This document shows, piece by piece, positions 1 through 5,528 of a stretch of DNA of 8,257 nucleotides; positions within the stretch are counted from its first letter, which is position 1; each line of letters starts with the position of its first letter. The stretch is from Candidatus Ancillula trichonymphae ImTpAt (lineage in GTDB: Bacteria > Actinomycetota > Actinomycetes > Actinomycetales > Bifidobacteriaceae). The notes below the pieces were generated by a model. It had not been told where the DNA came from. It made no database searches and saw nothing but the letters and a program-made list of their open reading frames with translations. Position numbers and translations under genes: made by a program. The stretch spans positions 1-8,257 of the forward strand of contig AXYY01000069.1 in NCBI GenBank assembly GCA_000485475.1. The letters are read 5' to 3'.

Positions 1-171
1 GTCCTCAATATCTTGTAGATTGGCAAAATCCACATATTTCTTTATGAGCGGTTTAACGGATGTGGTAGTTAGTGCATTATTTTCAAAAAACACTTCAAGA
101 ACGCACAAACTCAGATGTGACCACCTGTAATCCTGTTTTATGTTAAAGAAATACTTCTGATTTGCCAGCAT
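1..171 (-). CDS. Unrecognised protein, N-terminal part (runs off left edge)
   Basis: On the minus strand an open frame runs without a stop from the ATG at 171-169 to base 1, giving 57 codons (MLANQKYFF... ending ...NLQDIED at the edge). In-frame ATGs also occur at 177 and 180, but these lie within or just after the -10 box, so 171 is preferred. There is no Shine-Dalgarno sequence. An extended -10 box ends 7 nt upstream, which suggests a leaderless transcript starting at or beside the A of this ATG. The visible part is soluble-looking, with alternating hydrophobic and charged residues that could form helices, and no signal peptide or membrane segment. I do not recognise the family. prfB is the usual gene beside ftsE in actinobacteria, and this is not prfB. 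A chance open frame of this length remains possible; the promoter placement is the main support. Confidence 0.5.
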   Translation of the reverse strand, partial: MLANQKYFFNIKQDYRWSHLSLCVLEVFFENNALTTTSVKPLIKKYVDFANLQDIED

Positions 172-178
172 AACCATC

Positions 179-187
179 ATTATACCA
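179..187 (-). promoter_or_regulatory. Extended -10 promoter for the leftward gene
   Basis: Read on the minus strand this is TGG-TATAAT, a perfect -10 hexamer preceded by the TGn extension. The best-spaced -35 position (202-207, TAAGTC) does not match the consensus, so the extended -10 would have to carry recognition. The expected start point (about 172-171) coincides with the ATG at 171, giving a leaderless message. A 12-bp dyad (AAGAT-TT-ATCTT, 189-200) occupies the spacer and could be an operator or coincidence. Confidence 0.55.
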
Positions 188-237
188 CAAGATTTATCTT
201 AGACTTACATCAGCTATTGAGGCTGTGGTGGAGTTAG

Positions 238-266
238 TTCAAAATGTCATGGGCATATGCTATAAT
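238..266 (+). promoter_or_regulatory. Promoter of ftsE, probably giving a leaderless mRNA
   Basis: TTCAAA (238-243, 4 of 6 matches to TTGACA) is followed after 17 bp by TATAAT (261-266), itself preceded by TGC, an extended -10. Six bases separate the box from the ftsE ATG at 273, so transcription is expected to begin at or within a base or two of the A of ATG. No ribosome-binding site precedes the start, in agreement with leaderless translation, which is common in actinobacteria. Confidence 0.75.
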
Positions 267-272
267 ATAGGT

Positions 273-1325
273 ATGATTAAGTTCAAGAATGTCACAAAGG
301 TCTACAAAAAAAATGCTAGACCTGCACTTGATGATGTTTCTGTGGATATTGAGCACGGAGAATTCGTATTTCTGGTTGGTTCATCGGGGTCTGGAAAATC
401 AACGTTCTTGAGTTTGGTCATTCGCGCAGAGAGGGCGAATTCGGGTTCTATACAAGTTGCGGGCAAGGACCTGGGCAAGTTGACGAATTGGAAAGTTCCG
501 GCGCTCAGGCAGCAGTTGGGCGTTGTGTTCCAGAATTTCCGCTTGTTGCAGAATAAAACTGTCTACGAGAATGTTGCATTTGCACTTAAGGTCATCGGTA
601 AGTCACGCCATGTGATTAAGACTCTAGTCTTCGAGGCGCTCAAAATTGTCAATCTTGAAGATAAAGCAGACCGCATGCCTTATGAACTCTCTGGTGGTGA
701 GCAGCAGCGAGTTGCCATTGCTAGGGCATTCGTGAACCGTCCGCTGATTATTCTGGCTGATGAACCGACGGGGAATCTTGATCCAACAACTTCACAAGGG
801 ATTATGCGTGTGCTCTCTATGATCAACAAGATGGGTACAACAGTTGTGATGGCAACGCATTCAGAAGAGATCGTCAACTCCATGAAGAAGCGAGTGATTG
901 AGTTGCACAACGGAAGGGTCGTGCGGGACGAGAAAAATGCAGGTTACACAGCAACTGACGATGTTGACAATGCTGATGAGAACGCAGTTGCCTCTGAAGA
1001 AAATGCGGAGTCTGATGATGCAGTTACAAGAGTTGATATTGCGCACAATTCTACTCTGCGCATACCTAAACTTCGTCAAAAAACTCTTGATGATAATGCA
1101 ACAATTAGAATTCCAAAAAGGGTGCGCCTGAACGAGTTCGCACTTAACAAAAAACCCGATGCGGATAAGTATCAAGATGATGACATTTTTGAGCAGTATT
1201 ACAGTGAGCCTGGTGATTTATTCACAAGTGACGCATTTGATGCTACTCCGCTTCAACAAGATTTTGCTAATCAGGCTGCTAAGTCGACCAGTAAAACCGA
1301 TGAAGAAGGGGAAGATGCGAATTAG
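273..1325 (+). CDS. ftsE: FtsE, cell-division ABC-type ATPase with long acidic C-terminal tail
   Basis: This is the cytoplasmic ATPase of the FtsEX complex, which couples ATP binding and hydrolysis to activation of septal peptidoglycan hydrolases. All nucleotide-binding elements are intact: Walker A GSSGSGKST (36-44), Q-loop Gln87, signature LSGGEQQR (139-146), Walker B ILADEP (160-165, catalytic Glu164), D-loop NLD (168-170) and switch His196. The ABC domain ends near residue 220. The remaining 130 or so residues are an extra acidic, low-complexity tail, since many FtsE proteins stop near 230. The tail carries TLRIPK (261-266) and TIRIPK (277-282), a short duplicated basic-hydrophobic motif. 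The ATG at 273 is chosen because family homology (MIKFKNVTKVY) starts there and the -10 box lies just upstream; the frame is open further upstream, but that part contains the promoter. The gene overlaps ftsX by 11 nt, implying coupled translation. Confidence 0.96.
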   Translation: MIKFKNVTKVYKKNARPALDDVSVDIEHGEFVFLVGSSGSGKSTFLSLVIRAERANSGSIQVAGKDLGKLTNWKVPALRQQLGVVFQNFRLLQNKTVYENVAFALKVIGKSRHVIKTLVFEALKIVNLEDKADRMPYELSGGEQQRVAIARAFVNRPLIILADEPTGNLDPTTSQGIMRVLSMINKMGTTVVMATHSEEIVNSMKKRVIELHNGRVVRDEKNAGYTATDDVDNADENAVASEENAESDDAVTRVDIAHNSTLRIPKLRQKTLDDNATIRIPKRVRLNEFALNKKPDADKYQDDDIFEQYYSEPGDLFTSDAFDATPLQQDFANQAAKSTSKTDEEGEDAN

Positions 1326-2232
1326 TTTTATAATTTCTGAAGTTTTTCAGAACTTGCGCCGTAACACCTTCATGATAATATCTGTGGTTCTAGTGACGTT
1401 CATATCACTGGTGTTCGTTGGTGCGTCAATGATCCTCCAGTTTCAGGTTAACAAAGCAAAAGGTGATTGGTATGACAAAGTGCATGTTGTAGTTTATCTG
1501 TGTCCTGAGTATGAGTCAAGTTTTACATGCCCAACTGGTGAAGGTGCGGGTGATGTTGATGTTAAGCGTATTCAAGACGTGATAAAAACTGAGCTCGCAA
1601 AAGAGGTAAAGGAAATTACCGTCCAGAATAAGGAGCAAGCATACAAAATCTTCAAGGAAAAGTATCCTGGTGGTGTTTATAAAGGGCAGACTTTGACGCA
1701 GGATGATATGCAAATCTCGCTGAAATTGAAATTGAACAACCCGAACGATTTTCAGGTGATTAATGATGTTCTATCAGGACGTGAAGGCGTCCAGGCAGTT
1801 TTTGATGAGCGGCAACTCTTCGAGAATATCTTCGATGTGCTAAACAAGTTGACTTTTGTTAGCGTCGCACTAGCAGTTTTGATGCTGTTTTCAGCGGTGC
1901 TGTTAATTGCAACAACCATTCGTTTATCTGCGGCAAGTAGAAAACAGGAGTCCGGGATTATGCGGTTGGTTGGTGCATCAAGCATGTTTATTCAACTACC
2001 GTTCCTTTTGGAGGGCGCTCTGGCGGCCACGCTTGGTGCAGTTTTTGCTTGTGTATTTTTGGGCGCAATTATCAACGCGTTTTTTGTTCATCTACTGGAT
2101 AGTTCTGCGAAGTGGATAGATTTGGTCAACTTGAGTGACATTACAATTGTATTTCCAACTCTTGTTGCCATTGCAGTTGTGATTTCGATCATTTCGTCGG
2201 CGATTACACTACGCAGGTATACGAAGGTTTAG
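1315..2232 (+). CDS. ftsX: FtsX, cell-division ABC-type membrane subunit
   Basis: FtsX is the integral-membrane partner of FtsE. It passes the ATPase cycle across the membrane to an extracellular peptidoglycan hydrolase. The 305-residue protein has the expected four-segment topology: TM1 about 19-43, a large ectodomain about 44-178, TM2 about 180-203, TM3 about 226-260 and TM4 about 276-298, with a short basic C-terminus. The ectodomain holds Cys63 and Cys72, probably a disulfide, as seen in actinobacterial FtsX. The start at 1315 (MRISFIISEVF) gives the usual family length, has the purine-rich ribosome site GAAGGGGAAG just upstream, and overlaps the end of ftsE by 11 nt. A longer open frame reaching back to 1159 only reads the ftsE tail in another frame. 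The hydrolase gene follows after 22 nt. Confidence 0.96.
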   Translation: MRISFIISEVFQNLRRNTFMIISVVLVTFISLVFVGASMILQFQVNKAKGDWYDKVHVVVYLCPEYESSFTCPTGEGAGDVDVKRIQDVIKTELAKEVKEITVQNKEQAYKIFKEKYPGGVYKGQTLTQDDMQISLKLKLNNPNDFQVINDVLSGREGVQAVFDERQLFENIFDVLNKLTFVSVALAVLMLFSAVLLIATTIRLSAASRKQESGIMRLVGASSMFIQLPFLLEGALAATLGAVFACVFLGAIINAFFVHLLDSSAKWIDLVNLSDITIVFPTLVAIAVVISIISSAITLRRYTKV

Positions 2233-2254
2233 GGGGTAGTAGAAAGGTAAAATT

Positions 2255-3526
2255 GTGCAAAATGATGTAAGAAGTAGAAAAATTAACAAGTTTTCAACGG
2301 TTTTGTGTACGTTTTTAATACTTATCTTGTCCTTTGCGTATCCTAAATTTGCTATCTCCTACGATGCCAACAATCCTGATGAAGTTTATAAGGCGAACTC
2401 ACAGAACCAAAAATCTCTAGCGAATACGAATTCTGCAATTGACGGCGTTGCTTCAACGATTGCGCATGTTGAGGCTGAGGTGGATAATTTGGAGAAGAAT
2501 ACAATACCAGCTGCAAATGCCGCACTCGAAGTGGCCAATGACAACTACGCAAAAGCACAGGAGAAGTCGCAGAAAATCGACAGACGCATGGAGGCTGCGG
2601 CAAAAGATAAGGAGCGGATTGAAAAACAGCTGGACTTGGCAATTCAACAGGTGGATGCACAAAAACTTGCGGTTGCAGTTAGTGCGCGTGAAGAAATGCG
2701 AGGAGATAAGGAAGTGCAGTCACTGAACTTGTTCTTTTCCGCCTCGTCATCTGACAACTTCATTGAAAATCTTGAAGAAAAAGAAACTAATGCCAAGATG
2801 AGCTCGCGCTTGCTCAATATTGCGGCCGCATCAAAAGCAGATGCACTGGGAAAAGATGCACGGCTAGTCATAGTGAACAACCTGATTGAAGACCTCAAGC
2901 GCCAGTCAGACGAGAGCAAAATTGCCCTGAAAGAAGCCAAAGCGCAGGCGGAGAATTGGGCTAGTCAAGTCGAAAACATGAAGGTGGAGCTTGTCCAGAA
3001 GCGCGCAAATTTTCAAGTGCAAAAACAAAATCTTGAGGCGCAGAAAGCTGCACAGTTAGCAGAACAGCAGAAAATCGCGGCAGATATGGCAGCTTTAGCG
3101 GCCAAGGGTGCAGATTATGACGGCTCAGGTGGTATTTTTTCGTATCCGACAACTTACCACCGCATAACTGCGCCTTATGGCTACGACCCCACTCATCCGT
3201 ATGTTGCGAATCACACGGGGACGGACTTCGGAGCTCCTTGTGGCGCACCAATTTTTGCTGTAGCCGACGGAAAAGTTGAAATGGCGAACATCTCATATAA
3301 TGAAGGCGGTGCTTTGAGAGTTGTCCTGAATCACGGTGTGTCGAACGGAATTTCCTGGTTAACGCGTTACTACCACCTGAGCGGTTTTGCAGTTTCCGCT
3401 GGACAGTGGGTTTCTCGCGGACAAGTTATCGGGTACGTTGGTTCAACTGGCTGGTCAACTGGATGCCATCTACACTTCGAAGTCTGGAAGAACGGTCATC
3501 ATATAGATCCTATGACGGTCCTCTGA
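2255..3526 (+). CDS. Secreted coiled-coil M23 (LytM) peptidoglycan endopeptidase, FtsEX-linked
   Basis: This 423-residue exported enzyme probably cleaves peptide crosslinks in septal peptidoglycan under FtsEX control. Residues 1-35 form a signal peptide: a basic start, a hydrophobic core at about 13-30 and a plausible signal peptidase I site after AIS (33-35). The Cys at 18 does not fit a lipobox. Residues 45-280 are long charged helices forming a two-part coiled coil with an intervening segment (about 154-180), the arrangement of FtsEX-regulated hydrolases such as EnvC, PcsB and RipC. The C-terminal M23 domain (about 295-423) has a complete set of zinc and catalytic residues: His320 and Asp324 (HTGTD), His374 (YYHLS), and His405 and His407 (HLH). 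It therefore looks enzymatically active, unlike EnvC. The GTG start at 2255 follows AGAAAGG at a 7-nt spacing. Its TGA stop overlaps the truA ATG by one base. Confidence 0.93.
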   Translation: MQNDVRSRKINKFSTVLCTFLILILSFAYPKFAISYDANNPDEVYKANSQNQKSLANTNSAIDGVASTIAHVEAEVDNLEKNTIPAANAALEVANDNYAKAQEKSQKIDRRMEAAAKDKERIEKQLDLAIQQVDAQKLAVAVSAREEMRGDKEVQSLNLFFSASSSDNFIENLEEKETNAKMSSRLLNIAAASKADALGKDARLVIVNNLIEDLKRQSDESKIALKEAKAQAENWASQVENMKVELVQKRANFQVQKQNLEAQKAAQLAEQQKIAADMAALAAKGADYDGSGGIFSYPTTYHRITAPYGYDPTHPYVANHTGTDFGAPCGAPIFAVADGKVEMANISYNEGGALRVVLNHGVSNGISWLTRYYHLSGFAVSAGQWVSRGQVIGYVGSTGWSTGCHLHFEVWKNGHHIDPMTVL

Positions 3527-3528
3527 TG
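3524..3528 (+). promoter_or_regulatory. TGATG stop/start overlap coupling the M23 gene to truA
   Basis: The hydrolase stop TGA (3524-3526) and the truA start ATG (3526-3528) share one base. The upstream 20 nt lack a Shine-Dalgarno sequence, so ribosomes finishing the hydrolase probably re-initiate on truA. This would tie the amount of a tRNA-modifying enzyme to that of a secreted cell-wall enzyme. Confidence 0.75.
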
Positions 3529-4362
3529 CCCAGATACCGCCTAGATTTTGCATACTGCGGCACACACTTCAGCGGTTACGCCAAGCAAATTGGTCTACGC
3601 ACTGTTCAAGCGCAGCTGGAGCTCGGATTATCGAAGGTGCTGCCAAATCGCTGGAAGACGGACGTTTCAGTAGTGGTTACGGCCCGGACCGATGCGGGTG
3701 TTCATGCGAAGCACCAGGTGGTGCATTTTGATGATGAAACTGCGAATTTAGATTTGTGCGGCGCGCTCAGGCGGCTTAACCGTGTGCTACCTGATGACAT
3801 TACGGCGTACAAGTTGGTGCGGGTACCCGATGATTTTTCCGCACGTTTCTGGGCGTCCGAGCGAACATACAAGTACCGCATTTGCGATTCACCTTATCCG
3901 AATCCGCTACGGACCGTTGATGTACACAACACATTTAGAAAACTTGACGTAACGAAGATGAATAAAGCGGTGTACGGATTCACTGGAGTTCATGATTTTG
4001 CAGCATTTGTGAAGTTTCGACGAGGTGCGACAACTATCCGCAACTTGAAATACTTCAAGTTCAAGCGAGTCAAGTGCGGAAAAGACAGGGGCCTGATTGT
4101 GGCAACCTTGACAGCTGACGCATTTGCATACAACATGGTGCGCTCACTAGTTGGTGCGGCAATATTTGTCGGACTTGAAAAACGCCCAATCAACTGGATG
4201 AGGCAGTGTCTTGACGCCAAAGTGCGCTGTGGTGCAACTGGTCCAACTAACCCTAGTGGGTTGACTCTTGAGCGCGTAAAATATGTGTCCTCACCAAAGC
4301 GAGCAAGGTGCAGGATGAAGAAAATTAGAGCTCGTAGAAAAATTTCTTATGAAAATACTTGA
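3526..4362 (+). CDS. truA: TruA, tRNA pseudouridine(38-40) synthase
   Basis: TruA converts uridines 38, 39 and 40 of the tRNA anticodon arm to pseudouridine. The 278-residue product has the family landmarks: YCGTHFSGYAKQ near the start, the catalytic motif ARTDAGVHA with Asp56, DDFSARFWASERTYKY (102-117), and AYNMVRSLVG (201-210) corresponding to the conserved MVR segment. The last 20 or so residues are a strongly basic tail. The start is the ATG of TGATG, sharing its A with the hydrolase stop. No ribosome-binding site is visible, so translation probably depends on termination and re-initiation from the upstream gene. An open frame extending back to 3406 only reads the M23 gene out of frame. 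Its place is unusual: in actinobacteria truA generally follows rplQ. Its stop codon lies inside the -35 region of the next promoter. Confidence 0.96.
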   Translation: MPRYRLDFAYCGTHFSGYAKQIGLRTVQAQLELGLSKVLPNRWKTDVSVVVTARTDAGVHAKHQVVHFDDETANLDLCGALRRLNRVLPDDITAYKLVRVPDDFSARFWASERTYKYRICDSPYPNPLRTVDVHNTFRKLDVTKMNKAVYGFTGVHDFAAFVKFRRGATTIRNLKYFKFKRVKCGKDRGLIVATLTADAFAYNMVRSLVGAAIFVGLEKRPINWMRQCLDAKVRCGATGPTNPSGLTLERVKYVSSPKRARCRMKKIRARRKISYENT

Positions 4363-4387
4363 CAAACTGAAGAAAATGTGTTATACT
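4359..4387 (+). promoter_or_regulatory. Strong near-consensus promoter of the rpmJ-rpsM-rpsK-rpoA-rplQ cluster
   Basis: TTGACA (4359-4364, perfect) is separated by 17 bp from TATACT (4382-4387, one mismatch), with TGT directly before it as an extended -10. The predicted start is near 4394, leaving an untranslated leader of about 35 nt before rpmJ. The truA stop codon (4360-4362) lies inside the -35 box, so the promoter is fused to the end of truA. The bases after the -10 box (CCCTGG) form a G+C-rich discriminator, a trait linked to growth-rate or stringent control of ribosomal promoters in some bacteria. Confidence 0.88.
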
Positions 4388-4399
4388 CCCTGGGAGTAT
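4383..4399. repeat. Perfect 17-bp palindrome over the -10 box and start site of rpmJ
   Basis: ATACTCCC-T-GGGAGTAT has two perfect 8-bp arms around one central base. It covers five bases of the -10 box and the predicted transcription start. Only half of it would be transcribed, so a DNA-level site (operator) is a better reading than an RNA hairpin. The ATA...CCC-GGG...TAT layout resembles dyads bound by CsoR-family repressors, but that is a resemblance only. It could instead be a coincidence of a TATA-type -10 box with a G+C-rich discriminator. Confidence 0.6.
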
Positions 4400-4428
4400 T
4401 GAAATTGTTTGGAAGCTTAAGGGAAAAG

Positions 4429-4542
4429 ATGAAGGTTAGACCATCTGTTAAGAGGATTTGCGAGAGGTGTCGCGTGATTAGGCGTGACGGTCTGGTTCGT
4501 GTAATCTGCGAGAATCCGCGCCACAAACAGCGTCAAGGCTAA
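4429..4542 (+). CDS. rpmJ: 50S ribosomal protein L36 (bL36), zinc-ribbon form
   Basis: This 37-residue protein of the large ribosomal subunit begins MKVRPSVKRIC and ends PRHKQRQG, diagnostic for L36. The zinc ligands Cys11, Cys14, Cys27 and His32 are all present, so it is the zinc-binding (C+) type and not the zinc-independent paralog that some bacteria switch to under zinc starvation. AAGGG (4419-4423) lies 5 nt before the ATG. It is the first gene behind the strong promoter at 4359-4387. infA, which commonly precedes rpmJ, is missing here. Confidence 0.97.
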   Translation: MKVRPSVKRICERCRVIRRDGLVRVICENPRHKQRQG

Positions 4543-4705
4543 CAAGTAATCTGGTTATCACAAACTACCTTGAGTGCTGGCTTGAGCCGATATGCTGATT
4601 CGGGTGATAACTGGGAAGACCAGCCGTTACTGTGCAGTATGAATTGTTAACGCCGTTGTGTGTTGCAACTTGTAGTGCGAAGTAGTTGAAAATGCGAGGA
4701 AGAAT
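4543..4705 (+). promoter_or_regulatory. Structured rpmJ-rpsM leader, possible cis-regulatory RNA
   Basis: This 163-nt gap has no plausible coding frame and is far longer than the other gaps in the cluster (7-40 nt). Bases 4551-4561 (CTGGTTATCAC) pair with 4604-4614 (GTGATAACTGG) as an 11-bp RNA stem: eight Watson-Crick pairs in a row, then two G-U pairs and a closing C-G. Within its loop, 4587-4590 can pair with 4600-4603. A competing fold pairs 4551-4555 (CTGGT) with 4619-4623 (ACCAG), so two exclusive structures are possible. Ribosomal-protein feedback on the S13 (alpha) operon is known in other bacteria, although the S4 gene used there is not in this cluster. No promoter or terminator is evident inside. 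Confidence 0.5.
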
Positions 4706-5080
4706 ATGGCACGATTGGTTGGGGTTGATCTCCCAAATGAGAAGCGACTTGAGGTTGCTCTTACGTATATATTTGGTGTTGGGCACACTCGTGCGGCCCA
4801 GACACTTGCGGCTACTGGAGTTAGTCCGGATGTGCGCGTCAAGGATCTGCAAGAATCTGATTTGATCAAGCTTCGCGATTATCTTGAAGCGAATTATAAG
4901 ATGGAGGGTGATTTACGCCGTGAAATTGCTTCGGACATCAAGCGGAAAGTATCAATTGGAACTTACCAAGGTTTGAGGCACCGTTGTGGGTTACCAGTTC
5001 ATGGTCAGAGGACGAAGACTAATGCTAGGACTCGTAAAGGGTCCAAGCGTACAGTTGCAGGTAAGAAGAAGGCAAAGTAG
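4706..5080 (+). CDS. rpsM: 30S ribosomal protein S13 (uS13)
   Basis: S13 sits in the head of the small subunit and contacts the P-site tRNA and the bridges to the large subunit. The 124-residue protein has the family start MARLVGVDLP, the helix-two-turn-helix segment IFGVGHTRA (22-30), and the hallmark C-terminal stretch GLRHRCGLPVHGQRTKTNARTRKG (88-111 region), followed by a lysine-rich tail. Cys94 and His99 stand where arginine is the common residue, a mild departure from the family. GAGGAAG (4696-4702) precedes the ATG. rpsK follows after 15 nt. Confidence 0.97.
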   Translation: MARLVGVDLPNEKRLEVALTYIFGVGHTRAAQTLAATGVSPDVRVKDLQESDLIKLRDYLEANYKMEGDLRREIASDIKRKVSIGTYQGLRHRCGLPVHGQRTKTNARTRKGSKRTVAGKKKAK

Positions 5081-5095
5081 AAAGAGGTTTTATAA

Positions 5096-5488
5096 ATGGC
5101 TGTTAAGACAAATATTAAAAGCAAGAGAAAAGTCAGGAAGAATATACCTTCTGGTCACGCACACATCAAGTCGACTTTTAACAACACGATTATTTCGATT
5201 ACTGATCCGTCAGGTGCTGTCATAGCGTGGGCCTCAGGCGGAAATGCTGGTTTCAAGGGAAGTCGAAAGTCCACACCTTATGCTGCGGGAATTGCGGCTG
5301 AAGCTGCGGCATCAAAAGCTGCAGAGCATGGCGTTGAGCGAGTAGACGTTTTTGTTAAAGGTCCTGGACCCGGTCGCGAGACTGCGATCCGTTCATTAAC
5401 GACTGCAGGTTTGGAGGTTGTATCAATTACTGATGTCTCTCCTCAGGCGCACAATGGATGCAGACCGCCGAAGCGTCGTAGAGTCTAA
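5096..5488 (+). CDS. rpsK: 30S ribosomal protein S11 (uS11)
   Basis: S11 is a platform protein of the small subunit near the E-site and the Shine-Dalgarno helix. The 130-residue product is full length. It shows HAHIKSTFNNT (21-31), the S11 core GFKGSRKSTPYAA (52-64), VKGPGPGRE (87-95), and the invariant end AHNGCRPPKRRRV, whose AHNG is a typical isoaspartate site in this family. AAAGAGG (5081-5087) is the ribosome site. rpoA follows directly after a 40-nt gap. The S4 gene (rpsD), which sits between the two in many bacteria, is absent, matching the order in bifidobacteria and several Micrococcales. Confidence 0.98.
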   Translation: MAVKTNIKSKRKVRKNIPSGHAHIKSTFNNTIISITDPSGAVIAWASGGNAGFKGSRKSTPYAAGIAAEAAASKAAEHGVERVDVFVKGPGPGRETAIRSLTTAGLEVVSITDVSPQAHNGCRPPKRRRV

Positions 5489-5528
5489 ATTTAGGTAGTT
5501 TGTACAGTAGCTCAGGAAAGGGAATATT

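Noticed and set aside
225..272. Upstream extension of ftsE by 16 codons to a GTG at 225
   Set aside because: The extension contains the TATAAT promoter box, has no ribosome site and does not look like FtsE; family homology starts at the ATG at 273.
1159..1314. Upstream extension of ftsX by 52 codons
   Set aside because: It lies inside the ftsE tail in another frame, and the start at 1315 has a good ribosome site and gives the normal FtsX length.
3406..3525. Upstream extension of truA by 40 codons
   Set aside because: It reads the M23 catalytic domain out of frame, while MPRYRLDFAY at 3526 matches the usual TruA start.
4565..4869. Minus-strand open frames over the rpmJ-rpsM gap
   Set aside because: They run into rpsM, show no family resemblance and have no start signals; the gap is better read as a leader.
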